A stretch of DNA of 64,000 nucleotides from an uncultured Oscillibacter sp. (GCA_910576865.1 CAJTKE010000012.1:1-64000), one strand, 5' to 3'; positions 47,008 to 55,738 are shown, numbered from the stretch's first letter. The notes: generated from the sequence alone by a model not told the origin. Made by a program: numbers and translations.

Positions 47008-47035
47008 AGGCGGTCCGCCGCCGCCTCTCTTTTTT
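47008..47035 (+). terminator. Intrinsic terminator upstream of the AraC-type gene, second
   Basis: AGGCGG (47008-47013) pairs with CCGCCT (47021-47026), followed by CTCTTTTTT. Together with the first it forms a tandem pair. Confidence 0.55.
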
Positions 47036-47131
47036 GTGCAGGGAAGGAGAGGAAAAACGCGGAGACAAGCCTTATCATGGAGAAGGCGGATTCCTGTCCG
47101 CGAAGCGCGATATGAATGAAGGAGGCACCTT

Positions 47132-47983
47132 ATGGAATGGGTTGAAAGACTGAACCAGAGCATGCAATACATCGAGGAGCATTTGACCGGGGAGCCTGAC
47201 TATGAGCAGCTGGCGCGGATCGCCTGCTGCTCCACGTATCACTATCAGAGGATGTTCACCTACATGGCGGGCATCACCCTGGCGGAGTATATCCGGAGGA
47301 GGAAAATGTCCCTGGCGGCGGTGGACCTCCAGGGCGGGGAGGAACGGATCGTTGACGTGGCGGAGAAGTACGGCTATCATTCCCCGACGGCGTTCAACAG
47401 GGCGTTCCAGGCTTTCCACGGGATCGCCCCGTCGGCTGTGAAAAACGAGGGCGTATCCGTGAAATCCTTTTCCCCCATCGTGTTCAAAATCGCCGTGAGA
47501 GGAGCGGCGGAAATGAAGTACCGGATCGAGACGAAAGAGGCGTTCCGCGTCCTTGGCGTCTCCGCGCCGCTGGACAGGGAGATCGAGAACAATTTCATGG
47601 TTGTGCCCCGGATGTGGCAGGAGGCGTCCGTCAATGGGACGATCGGGAAGCTGGCGGAGCGGATGGACACGCCGCCCATGGGGCTTTTGGGCGTGAGCGC
47701 CTGCGGCGACGGGGAGCGGTGGAAGTACTTCATCGCCGTTTCCAGCACGAAAGACCGGGGAGAATTTGAGGAGTATACCGTGCCCGCGTCCACCTGGGCC
47801 ATCTTTTCCGGAGCGGGCACGAATCAGTCCATACAGGAATTGGAGCGCCGGATCATCACGGAGTGGCTTCCGGCCTCCGGCTATGAGTACGCCGACGCCC
47901 CCGACATCGAGGTCTACCTGAACGCGGACCCGCAGAACGCGCAATATGAGGTGTGGATACCCGTGACAAAGAAAAAAGAATAA
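47132..47983 (+). CDS. AraC-family regulator with GyrI-like ligand-binding domain
   Basis: Residues 1-105 of this 283-residue protein are an AraC-type double helix-turn-helix (YEQLARIACCSTYHYQRMF, then RIVDVAEKYGYHSPTAFNRA). Residues about 130-283 form a GyrI/effector-binding domain (AEMKYRIETKEAFRVLGVSA to YEVWIPVTKK), as in Rob, SoxS-related and multidrug-sensing regulators. Such proteins bind small amphipathic drugs and activate efflux or detoxification genes. None of these are adjacent. The start follows AAGGAGGCACCTT. Third-position GC looks somewhat lower than in neighbours (impression only), which could mean later acquisition. Confidence 0.9.
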   Translation: MEWVERLNQSMQYIEEHLTGEPDYEQLARIACCSTYHYQRMFTYMAGITLAEYIRRRKMSLAAVDLQGGEERIVDVAEKYGYHSPTAFNRAFQAFHGIAPSAVKNEGVSVKSFSPIVFKIAVRGAAEMKYRIETKEAFRVLGVSAPLDREIENNFMVVPRMWQEASVNGTIGKLAERMDTPPMGLLGVSACGDGERWKYFIAVSSTKDRGEFEEYTVPASTWAIFSGAGTNQSIQELERRIITEWLPASGYEYADAPDIEVYLNADPQNAQYEVWIPVTKKKE

Positions 47984-48014
47984 CGGAGCCCCAGGCCCCG
48001 TGTCCCCGCCTCTC

Positions 48015-48049
48015 TCGGCCCGGAATCCAGCGGAGCGAATCCGGGCCGA
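48015..48049. terminator. GC-rich hairpin after the AraC-type gene
   Basis: TCGGCCCGGA (48015-48024) pairs perfectly with TCCGGGCCGA (48040-48049). No clear T-tract follows on either strand, so it is terminator-like at best. Confidence 0.45.
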
Positions 48050-48056
48050 AAGCGAA

Positions 48057-48117
48057 GGAATTCCCACCATAGCGCAGTTTTCGGCGAAGCCGGAAACGGC
48101 GCGGTGGTGGGAATTCC
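48057..48117. repeat. 61-bp inverted repeat next to tRNA-Ser
   Basis: GGAATTCCCACCA (48057-48069) and its complement (48105-48117) flank inner pairing segments (CGC, CGGC/GCCG). It lies just past the 3-prime end of tRNA-Ser(GCT) and does not code. Confidence 0.6.
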
Positions 48118-48122
48118 TGAGC

Positions 48123-48215
48123 TGGCGCGGAAGGAGGGATTTGAACCCTCGCACCGGTTTTATCCAGTCTACTCCCTTAGCAGGGGAGCCCCTTCGGCCA
48201 CTTGGGTACTTCCGC
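48123..48215 (-). tRNA. tRNA-Ser (GCT)
   Basis: The 93-nt gene has acceptor GCGGAAG/CTTCCGC, discriminator G and encoded CCA. The anticodon arm is CTCCC-CTGCTAA-GGGAG (anticodon GCT). A long variable arm and T-loop GTTCAAAT are present. It reads AGC/AGT codons. Confidence 0.95.
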
Positions 48216-48241
48216 GTGTCATGATTCGGTTTTGTAAAGTT

Positions 48242-48329
48242 TGGCGGAGAGAGTGGGATTCGAACCCACGGGCACTTGCGCGCCGCCGGTTTTCAAGACC
48301 GGTTCCTTCAACCACTCGGACATCTCTCC
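48242..48329 (-). tRNA. tRNA-Ser (TGA)
   Basis: The 88-nt gene has acceptor GGAGAGA/TCTCTCC, discriminator G and encoded CCA. The anticodon arm is CCGGT-CTTGAAA-ACCGG (anticodon TGA). The variable arm is long and the T-loop is GTTCGAAT. It reads TCA and wobble codons and lies 26 bases upstream of tRNA-Ser(GCT). Confidence 0.95.
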
Positions 48330-48362
48330 ATCAGAAGGCGCCGTCTCTTGAACACGCACTAT

Positions 48363-48392
48363 AGCATAGCATATTCGCCCCGGGTTTGTCAA
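48363..48392 (-). promoter_or_regulatory. Promoter of the tRNA-Ser pair
   Basis: TTGACA (48392-48387) and TATGCT (48368-48363) on the minus strand have 18-base spacing, 34 bases before the first tRNA. Confidence 0.7.
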
Positions 48393-48434
48393 CAGGTTTT
48401 TGCGCGTCCGCCGGGTGAGGGGCCCGCGGGCCCC

Positions 48435-49952
48435 TCATCCCTTCAAAATATCCGTGTTCCGGTACTGAATCGCCTCGGCGAGGTGGGCCGCGCCGATGTC
48501 CGCCGCGCCGTCCAGGTCGGCGATGGTCCGGGCCACCCGGAGGATCCGGTCGTGGGACCGGGCCGTCAGGCCCATGCGCTGGAAGGCGTTTTTCATCAGC
48601 TTCTCCCCGGCCTCGTCCAGGCGGCAGAACTCCGCCAGCCGCCCCGGGGCGATCTGGGCGTTGCAGGCCGCGCCGCTTCCCGCCAGCCGCTCCGCCTGAA
48701 CGGCCCGGGCCCCGTCCACCCGGGCCTTGACCCGGGCGGAGGACTCCGGCGTCTCCCGGCGGCGCATGGCCTCGTACTCCACCGAGGGCACCGTCACGTG
48801 GAGGTCGATCCGGTCCAGCAGGGGGCCGGAGATTTTCTCCACGTACCGCTCCCGGTCCCGCTGGGAGCAGGTGCAGCGCCGGTCCGGGTGGCCCAGCCAG
48901 CCGCAGCGGCAGGGGTTCATGGCGCAGATCAGCTGGAACCGGGCGGGGAGCCGCAGGGTGCCCCCGGCCCGGGAGATGGTGACCTCCCCGTCCTCCAGGG
49001 GCTGGCGGAGAATCTCCAGGGCGTCCCGGCGGAACTCGGGGAGCTCGTCCAGGAAGAGAACGCCGTTGTGGGCCAGGGAGATCTCCCCGGGGCGCATGGC
49101 GGGCCCGCCGCCGGTGAGGGCGGAGGCGGAGACGGTGTGGTGGGGACTGCGGAAGGGCCGGCGGGTCAGCAGGGGATGCTTCGGGTCCGCCAGCCCCGCC
49201 ACGGACCACACGCCGGAGGCCGCCAGGGCCTCCTCCCGGCTCATGTCCGGCAGGATGGAGGGCAGGCGCTTGGCCAGCATGGACTTGCCCGCCCCGGGGG
49301 AGCCGATCATCAGGAGGTTGTGCCCCCCGGCGGCGGCGATCTCCAGCGCCCGCTTCACGTTCTCCTGGCCCATCACGTCCCGGAGGTCCAGGAGGCCCGC
49401 CTCGTCCTCCTCCGGCGTCCAGGCCGGGGCGGGGGAGAGGGGGGCCTCTCCCCGGAGGTGGGCCGTCAGGGCCCCCACGTCCGGGACGCCGTAGACCGTC
49501 AGCCCGGCGGCCAGCGTCGCCTCCGCGGCGTTGCCCGCCGGAACGAAGAGCTGCCGCACCCCCGCCCGCTCCGCCGCCAGGGCCATGGGGAGAACCCCCG
49601 CCACGCTCCGCAGGGTCCCGGACAGGGACAGCTCCCCCACAAACGCCGCGTCCGCCGGGGGCTCCGGCAAGTCGCCGTTTGCCGCCAGGAGGCCCACGAA
49701 GATGGGCAGGTCGTAGAGGGTCCCCGCCTTCTTCTGCCCCGCCGGGGCCAGGTTTACGGTGATGCGGCTGACGGGGAATTTCGCACCGCAGTTCTTCACC
49801 GCCGCCCGGACCCGCTCCCGGGCCTCCCGCACGGCGGCGTCCGGCAGGCCCACCACGTCGAAGGCGGGGAGCCCGCCGGAGAGAAAGCACTCGGCGCTGA
49901 CCTCGTAGCCGGAGACGCCGTTCAAGCCAAGGGAACGCACCGTGACCACCAT
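48435..49952 (-). CDS. comM: YifB/ComM-family Mg-chelatase-like AAA ATPase
   Basis: The 505-residue protein has the N-terminal Lon-like/ChlI fold (1-170, FDVVGLPDAAVREARERVRA). The AAA core follows with Walker A GSPGAGKSMLAKRLP, the ChlI motif HNGVLFLDELPEF and a zinc-like cluster CRCGWLG..CTC. The C-terminal Mg-chelatase region completes it. ComM is a hexameric helicase that promotes branch migration in natural transformation, and YifB homologues are widespread. The ATG at 49952 follows GGGAGGTAAGTTTT. A GC-rich palindrome (48417-48438) overlaps the stop codon. Confidence 0.93.
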   Translation of the reverse strand: MVVTVRSLGLNGVSGYEVSAECFLSGGLPAFDVVGLPDAAVREARERVRAAVKNCGAKFPVSRITVNLAPAGQKKAGTLYDLPIFVGLLAANGDLPEPPADAAFVGELSLSGTLRSVAGVLPMALAAERAGVRQLFVPAGNAAEATLAAGLTVYGVPDVGALTAHLRGEAPLSPAPAWTPEEDEAGLLDLRDVMGQENVKRALEIAAAGGHNLLMIGSPGAGKSMLAKRLPSILPDMSREEALAASGVWSVAGLADPKHPLLTRRPFRSPHHTVSASALTGGGPAMRPGEISLAHNGVLFLDELPEFRRDALEILRQPLEDGEVTISRAGGTLRLPARFQLICAMNPCRCGWLGHPDRRCTCSQRDRERYVEKISGPLLDRIDLHVTVPSVEYEAMRRRETPESSARVKARVDGARAVQAERLAGSGAACNAQIAPGRLAEFCRLDEAGEKLMKNAFQRMGLTARSHDRILRVARTIADLDGAADIGAAHLAEAIQYRNTDILKG

Positions 49953-50008
49953 AAAACTTACCTCCCGCAGGCGGAGCGCCGGAGCGCCGCCGTGTTTCTT
50001 GTGACGCC

Positions 50009-50037
50009 ATGATACCACAGATCGGGGAAAATGGAAA
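50009..50037 (-). promoter_or_regulatory. Probable comM promoter
   Basis: TTTCCA (50037-50032) and TATCAT (50014-50009) on the minus strand are 17 bases apart. The -35 is only a fair match. Confidence 0.45.
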
Positions 50038-50096
50038 GCGGGGAAATTCCGCCCGTCAAGAAACGTTGGCAAAATTTGTGCAAAAAATAACAAAGT

Positions 50097-50120
50097 GGCG
50101 GTTTACACCGGTGAACCGCC
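50097..50120 (+). promoter_or_regulatory. Palindrome overlapping the PFOR promoter
   Basis: GGCGGTT (50097-50103) and AACCGCC (50114-50120) are inverted, with the inner palindrome CACCGGTG (50106-50113). It spans the -35 box and the spacer, where a repressor would block polymerase. The regulator is unknown. Confidence 0.55.
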
Positions 50121-50130
50121 GTGTTATAAT
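50102..50130 (+). promoter_or_regulatory. Promoter of the PFOR gene
   Basis: TTTACA (50102-50107) and TATAAT (50125-50130) are 17 bases apart. The leader is about 85 nt. Confidence 0.8.
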
Positions 50131-50222
50131 GAAAGAGCATGGGGTCCGGCGGGAGAGAGCTCCGGTCCCCTGTCTTGGAGAGATTGCCGTCTCCGGGCGG
50201 CAGATTTACAGGAGGTAAGTTT

Positions 50223-53200
50223 ATGGCAAGAAAGTTCAAGTCCATGGACGGAAACAACGCCGCTGCGTATGTCAGCTACGCGTTCACCGAGGTGGCGGGC
50301 ATCTACCCCATCACCCCGTCTTCGCCCATGGCAGACTTGGTCGACCAGTGGTCCGCCGCCGGTCAGAAAAACATCTTCGGCACCACGGTGAAGGTCTGTG
50401 AGATGCAGTCCGAGGCCGGCGCCTCCGGCACCGTCCACGGCTCCCTGGCCACCGGCGCGATGACCACCACCTACACCGCCTCTCAGGGCCTGCTGCTGAT
50501 GATCCCCAACATGTACAAGATCGCCGGCGAGCTGCTGCCCTGCGTGTTCCACGTGTCCGCCCGGACCGTGTCCAGCCACGCGCTGAACATCTTCGGCGAC
50601 CACTCCGACGTCATGGCCTGCCGCCAGACCGGCTTCGCCATGCTCTGCGAGGGCAACGTCCAGGAGGTCATGGACCTGGGTCCCGTGGCGCATCTGGCCG
50701 CCATCGAGGGCCGCGTCCCCTTCCTGAACTTCTTCGACGGCTTCCGCACCTCCCACGAGATCCAGAAGGTGGCCGTGTGGGATTACGACGACCTGAAGGA
50801 AATGTGCGACATGGAGGCGGTGGACGCCTTCCGCAAGCACGCCCTGAACCCCGAGCGGCCCAACATGCGGGGCTCTCATGAGAACGGGGACATCTTCTTC
50901 CAGCACCGCGAGGCCTGCAACCCCTACTACGACGCCCTGCCCGAGGTCGTCGAGAAGTACATGGGCAAGATCAACGAGAAGCTGGGCACCGACTATCAGC
51001 TGTTCAACTACTACGGCGCTCCCGACGCGGACCGGGTCATCATCGCCATGGGCTCCATCTGCGACGTGGCGGAGGAAGTCATTGACTACATGAACGCTCA
51101 CGGCGAAAAGGTCGGCCTCATCAAGGTCCGGCTGTACCGCCCCTGGCGGGCCGACAAGCTGATCGCCGCCATCCCCGCCACCTGCAAGAAGATCGCCGTC
51201 CTGGACCGCACCAAGGAGCCCGGCTCCCTGGGCGAGCCCCTGTACGTGGACGTGGTGGCGTCTCTTGCCAACGCCGGGCGGACCGACATCACCGTCATCG
51301 GCGGCCGGTACGGCCTGGGCAGCAAGGACACCCCGCCCCGGAGCGTCTTCGCCGTCTATGAGGAGCTGACCAAGGCCGCGCCCAAGCGCCAGTTCACCAT
51401 CGGCATCGTGGACGACGTGACCCACCTCTCCCTGGAGGAGAAGCCCGCCCCCAACACCGCCGCGGAGGGCACCATCGAGTGCAAGTTCTGGGGTCTGGGC
51501 GGCGACGGTACCGTGGGCGCCAACAAGAACTCCATCAAGATCATCGGCGACCACACGGACAAATATGTCCAGGCGTACTTCCAGTACGACTCCAAGAAGA
51601 CCGGCGGCGTGACCGTCAGCCACCTGCGCTTCGGCGACCAGCCCATCCGCGCGCCCTACTACATCAACAAGGCCGACTTCGTGGCCTGCCACGTGCCCGC
51701 CTATATCATCAAGGCGTTCCCCATGGTCCGGGACGTGAAGCCCGGCGGCACCTTCCTGATCAACTGCCAGTGGAGCGACGAGGAAGTCAACAAGCACATG
51801 CCCGCCGTGGCGAAGCGCTACATCGCCAAAAACAACATCCAGGTCTACACCATCAACGCCATTGACCTGGCCAAGGAAATCGGCATGGGCAAACGGACCA
51901 ACACCATCCTGCAGTCCGCCTTCTTCTCCCTGGCCAAGGTCATGCCCGAGTCCGAGGCCATCCAGTACATGAAGGACGCCGCCACCCACTCCTACCTGAA
52001 AAAGGGACAGGACGTGGTGGATATGAACCACAAGGCCATCGACGCCGGAGCCACCGCCTACAAGAAGTTCGAGGTTCCCGCCGACTGGGCCGACGCCCAG
52101 GACGCCCCCGACACCACTGAGCTCAAGGGCCGCCCCGAGCTGGTGGAGCAGGTGAAGGCCATCCTGAACCCCGTGGGCAAGATGGACGGCGACAGCCTCC
52201 CCGTCTCCGCCTTCGTCAAGCATGTGGACGGCCAGTTCGAGCTGGGCGCCGCCGCCTATGAGAAGCGGGGCGTGGCCGTGTCCGTTCCCACCTGGATGCC
52301 CGAGAACTGCATCCAGTGCAACCAGTGCGCCTATGTCTGCCCCCACGCCACCATCCGTCCCTACGCGATGACCGAGGAAGAGGCCGCCAAGGCCCCCGCC
52401 GCGGCGAAAATCATCGACAAGACCGGAAAGGGCAAGGGCTACAAGTTCACCATCGCCGTGTCTCCTCTGGACTGCATGGGCTGCGGCGTCTGCGTCGGCG
52501 TCTGCCCGGGCCGCAAGGGCGAGAAGGCCCTGAAGATGGTGGCTCAGGAGCAGGAGGCCGCTCAGCAGGAGGTCTTCAACTACTGCGAGGCCAACGTGGC
52601 CGAGAAGAAGGACCTCCAGGACAACACGGTGCCCGGCAGCCAGTTCCACAAGCCGCTCCTCGAATTCTCCGGCTCCTGCGCCGGCTGCGCCGAGACCAGC
52701 TATGCCCGTCTCGTCACCCAGCTCTTCGGCGACCGGATGTACATCTCCAACGCCACCGGCTGCTCCTCCATCTGGGGCGGACCCGCGGCCACGTCTCCTT
52801 ACACCGTCAACGCGGAGGGACACGGCCCCGCCTGGTCCAACTCCCTGTTCGAGGACAACGCCGAGCACGGCCTGGGCATGTATCTGGGCCAGAAGGCCAT
52901 CCGCGACAGCCTGAAGGCCAAGACCGAGGCCCTCATCGCGGTGCCCCACACCTATCAGCCCCTGAAGGACGCCGCTCAGAAGTGGCTGGACACCATGGAA
53001 GACGGCAAGGCCAACGCGGAAGCCACCAAGGAGTATGTGAAGCTCCTGGAAGAGAGCATCATGACCGTGGACGACATCGTGGCCTTCACGGGAAGCCCCG
53101 ACGCGGCCAAGGTCTTCGGTGATCAGCTGCCCCAGTTCCAGGCCCACGCCAAGGAGCTGAAGGACTCCGGCGCGAAGTACTGCGACTGCGACGCCTGCAA

Positions 53201-53891
53201 GCTGGTGGCTGAGATTCTGAAGGACAAGGAGTATCTCTCCAAGAAGTCCCTGTGGATCTTCGGCGGCGACGGCTGGGCCTATGACATCGGCTTCGGCGGC
53301 GTGGACCACGTCCTGGCCTCCGGCAACGATGTGAACATCTTCGTCTTCGATACCGAGGTCTACTCCAACACCGGCGGTCAGGCCTCCAAGGCCTCCAACA
53401 TCGGCCAGGTGGCCCAGTTCGCCGCGGCCGGCAAGGAGATCAAGAAGAAGTCCCTGGCGGAGATCGCCATGAGCTACGGCTACATCTACGTGGCCCAGGT
53501 GGCCATGGGCGCCAACCCCGCCCAGACCCTCAAGGCCATTCAGGAGGCCGAGGCCTATCCCGGCCCGTCCCTGATCATCGCCTACTCCCCCTGCGAGATG
53601 CACAGCATCAAGGGCGGCATGATGAACTGCCAAGCCGAGATGAAGAAGGCCGTGGAGTGCGGCTACTGGAACCTGTTCCGCTTCAACCCCGCCGCCGAGG
53701 GCGCCAAGTTCACCCTGGATTCCAAGGAGCCCGCCGGCGGGTATCAGGAGTTCCTGATGAACGAGGCCCGCTACAGCCGCCTGACCCGCGAGTTCCCCGA
53801 CCGGGCCAGCGAGCTCTTCCAGCGCAACGAGAAGGCGGCCATGGACCGCTATCAGCACCTGCTGAAGCTGAAGGAAATGTACGCGGAATAA
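50223..53891 (+). CDS. nifJ: Pyruvate:ferredoxin (flavodoxin) oxidoreductase
   Basis: The enzyme oxidatively decarboxylates pyruvate to acetyl-CoA and reduces ferredoxin, a central step of anaerobic metabolism. The 1222-residue single-chain homodimeric type has domain I with YPITPSSPMADL. A ferredoxin-like domain holds two 4Fe-4S clusters (CIQCNQCAYVCP near 696 and CMGCGVCVGVCP near 751). The proximal cluster and thiamine domain have GSCAGCAETSY (near 817) and GDGWAYDIGFGG (near 1016). The start follows AGGAGGTAAGTTT. It is a single gene under a strong promoter that carries a palindrome. Confidence 0.97.
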   Translation: MARKFKSMDGNNAAAYVSYAFTEVAGIYPITPSSPMADLVDQWSAAGQKNIFGTTVKVCEMQSEAGASGTVHGSLATGAMTTTYTASQGLLLMIPNMYKIAGELLPCVFHVSARTVSSHALNIFGDHSDVMACRQTGFAMLCEGNVQEVMDLGPVAHLAAIEGRVPFLNFFDGFRTSHEIQKVAVWDYDDLKEMCDMEAVDAFRKHALNPERPNMRGSHENGDIFFQHREACNPYYDALPEVVEKYMGKINEKLGTDYQLFNYYGAPDADRVIIAMGSICDVAEEVIDYMNAHGEKVGLIKVRLYRPWRADKLIAAIPATCKKIAVLDRTKEPGSLGEPLYVDVVASLANAGRTDITVIGGRYGLGSKDTPPRSVFAVYEELTKAAPKRQFTIGIVDDVTHLSLEEKPAPNTAAEGTIECKFWGLGGDGTVGANKNSIKIIGDHTDKYVQAYFQYDSKKTGGVTVSHLRFGDQPIRAPYYINKADFVACHVPAYIIKAFPMVRDVKPGGTFLINCQWSDEEVNKHMPAVAKRYIAKNNIQVYTINAIDLAKEIGMGKRTNTILQSAFFSLAKVMPESEAIQYMKDAATHSYLKKGQDVVDMNHKAIDAGATAYKKFEVPADWADAQDAPDTTELKGRPELVEQVKAILNPVGKMDGDSLPVSAFVKHVDGQFELGAAAYEKRGVAVSVPTWMPENCIQCNQCAYVCPHATIRPYAMTEEEAAKAPAAAKIIDKTGKGKGYKFTIAVSPLDCMGCGVCVGVCPGRKGEKALKMVAQEQEAAQQEVFNYCEANVAEKKDLQDNTVPGSQFHKPLLEFSGSCAGCAETSYARLVTQLFGDRMYISNATGCSSIWGGPAATSPYTVNAEGHGPAWSNSLFEDNAEHGLGMYLGQKAIRDSLKAKTEALIAVPHTYQPLKDAAQKWLDTMEDGKANAEATKEYVKLLEESIMTVDDIVAFTGSPDAAKVFGDQLPQFQAHAKELKDSGAKYCDCDACKLVAEILKDKEYLSKKSLWIFGGDGWAYDIGFGGVDHVLASGNDVNIFVFDTEVYSNTGGQASKASNIGQVAQFAAAGKEIKKKSLAEIAMSYGYIYVAQVAMGANPAQTLKAIQEAEAYPGPSLIIAYSPCEMHSIKGGMMNCQAEMKKAVECGYWNLFRFNPAAEGAKFTLDSKEPAGGYQEFLMNEARYSRLTREFPDRASELFQRNEKAAMDRYQHLLKLKEMYAE

Positions 53892-53911
53892 TCCCTGTCT
53901 CAAAGCACAAG

Positions 53912-53942
53912 AGAGGACCACGGGCTTTGCCCGTGGTCCTCT
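53912..53942. terminator. Bidirectional terminator between PFOR and the S41 protease gene
   Basis: A 14-bp perfect stem (AGAGGACCACGGGC and complement) closes the loop TTT, followed by TTCTC on the plus strand and TTGTGC on the minus. It ends both convergent genes. Confidence 0.85.
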
Positions 53943-53945
53943 TTC

Positions 53946-55673
53946 TCAATTCAGAAGTCCCGCCAGCGCCGCCGCCAGCTCCTCCCCCTGGGACCGGGTG
54001 AGGCCCTTGGAGAAATCCGCGTCGGAGGGAAGGAGAAGACCGGCGTCCCAGATGTCAGCCACCGTGTCCTGCTCCCAGCCCTGGGCCAGCTCCGCCGGGA
54101 CGGGCCCCTGGCGGTGTTCCGCCGGACTTGGCAGGGGAATCTCCAGCGCCTTCGCCGTCCGGCTGAGGAACACCGCCGCCTCCCTCCAGGTGATGGGCCG
54201 GGCGGCGTAAAATCTCCCGTCCGCGCCGCCCTGGGCGACGCCCTGGTCCCTGGCCCAGGCCACGGCGGGGAGATACCACTCGATGCCGAAGCTGTCGGCG
54301 AAGGGGAGCGCCTCCCCGATTTCCACGGCGGGGCTTCCCGCCGCCTCGTAGAGCTGCCCGATGAACCGTCCCCGGGTCAGGGGCGCGTCGTAGTGATTGG
54401 CGGGGGTGAGCTGCTGTTCCGGCGCGGTGAGGCACCATTCCACCAAACTGTCTTTTCCATCCAGCGTGTCCGCCAGCTCCTGGGGGACGTGGATATCCGG
54501 CGCCAGGGCCACCACGCCCCGGCCCGCCGCCGCGTCCAGCAGGGTGTTCAGGTCCAGGTACTTGCCGGACACCTGTCCCCGGACCTTGGAATTGGGCAGG
54601 GAAAAGGTCTTGACGGCCCCGAAGTGGCAGACGCTGCCCCCGGCGTTCTCCCCGGCCAGCGTGCCGCCCATCTCCTGGATTTCCACGGCGTTGATGAGGG
54701 CGGAGGAGAAGGTGTTTTCCCCGATGAGGCCCACCAGCCTGGCCCCGCCGTCCATGGCCTCCCGCAGCACCTCAAACAGGGGCCAGATGACCCCGTCGGA
54801 CCCGCCGCCGTTGTTTCTGAGGTCCAGCAGCACCCGGTCGTAGTCCCCGGCCTCCAGGTCCTTGGCGACCAAAGCGGCGAAGTCCTCCATGGACAGGTCC
54901 TCGGCCTCCCGGCAGACGTTGTACTGGATATAATAGGCGTCCTCCGTCAGGGGCCTGGCGAAATAGTACGCGTCCCGCGCCGCCGTCTCCGGCTGGCCCT
55001 TGATTTTGTCGGAGATGCGCACGGCCTCCAGCTTATTTCTCTCCTCCATGCCCACGGGCTCCAGGGTGAGGGTCTCCCCCCCTTTCAGCGTGACGGTCAG
55101 AGGCTCCCCGGCCTCCACCAGCCCCAGGTACTCGTAGATGTCCGCCACGTTGCAGGCCTGCCGGAAGCTCCGCCGGAGGTGGACCGGGTTGTCGGAGGAG
55201 AACAGGGCCCCGTAAGCCTCAATGACCTCCTCCACCGGCTTCCCCGCCAGCTGAACGACCTCCCGGCAGAGAAGGTTCTTGTCCTCCGGGGCCGCGGCGG
55301 AGAGGTACCAGCTTTCCCCCCGCCGGATCAGGGAGAGGGGATAGCCCCGGAAATCCGCCAGACTGCCCACGGACACGCTGGTGTGGGAATCCCCCACCAG
55401 CGCCGTCAGGCGCATCAGGTCCAGCAGGAACTCCGTGTCCGTCTCCGTTTCCAGCCGCCCCTCGATCTCCGCCTTCACCTTCAGGAATTCGCTCTCCGGC
55501 GTGTTGGCGAAGGCGTTGGGGTGGGCTCCCTTCAGCACCTTCTCATAGAGAAAATCCAGGTCCTCCCGCCGCTGCCCGGCGCTCAGGGGCTCCGCCGCCA
55601 GGGCGGGGACAACCAGCAGTGCCGCCAGGCACAGCCCCAGGGCCCTCTGGGCCCATGCTTTCAGCGTCTTCAT
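53946..55673 (-). CDS. Exported S41-family peptidase with SLH domains
   Basis: The 575-residue protein has an N-terminal signal peptide (cleavage likely after ALA at 26). The S41/tricorn-type domain contains LLDLRNNGGGSDGV and the nucleophile region GENTFSSALINAVE. Residues about 430-575 carry two to three S-layer homology modules (PAVAWARDQGVAQGG, RPITWREAAVFLSR), which attach proteins to cell-wall polymers. I infer a surface-anchored serine protease or peptide-binding homologue. No PDZ domain is evident. The ATG at 55673 follows GGAGGGTGAATTTC. It is monocistronic. Confidence 0.87.
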   Translation of the reverse strand: MKTLKAWAQRALGLCLAALLVVPALAAEPLSAGQRREDLDFLYEKVLKGAHPNAFANTPESEFLKVKAEIEGRLETETDTEFLLDLMRLTALVGDSHTSVSVGSLADFRGYPLSLIRRGESWYLSAAAPEDKNLLCREVVQLAGKPVEEVIEAYGALFSSDNPVHLRRSFRQACNVADIYEYLGLVEAGEPLTVTLKGGETLTLEPVGMEERNKLEAVRISDKIKGQPETAARDAYYFARPLTEDAYYIQYNVCREAEDLSMEDFAALVAKDLEAGDYDRVLLDLRNNGGGSDGVIWPLFEVLREAMDGGARLVGLIGENTFSSALINAVEIQEMGGTLAGENAGGSVCHFGAVKTFSLPNSKVRGQVSGKYLDLNTLLDAAAGRGVVALAPDIHVPQELADTLDGKDSLVEWCLTAPEQQLTPANHYDAPLTRGRFIGQLYEAAGSPAVEIGEALPFADSFGIEWYLPAVAWARDQGVAQGGADGRFYAARPITWREAAVFLSRTAKALEIPLPSPAEHRQGPVPAELAQGWEQDTVADIWDAGLLLPSDADFSKGLTRSQGEELAAALAGLLN

Positions 55674-55709
55674 GAAATTCACCCTCCATTTCACTAGTTC
55701 AATAATACA

Positions 55710-55738
55710 ATAGTACACCCAGGGCTCTCCAAAGTCAA
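55710..55738 (-). promoter_or_regulatory. Promoter of the S41-SLH gene
   Basis: TTGACT (55738-55733) and TACTAT (55715-55710) on the minus strand are 17 bases apart, 37 bases before the start codon. Confidence 0.65.

Noticed and set aside
50124..53921. 1265-codon minus-strand frame opposite the PFOR gene
   Set aside because: It is an antisense shadow of a well-identified oxidoreductase gene, with no start signals.
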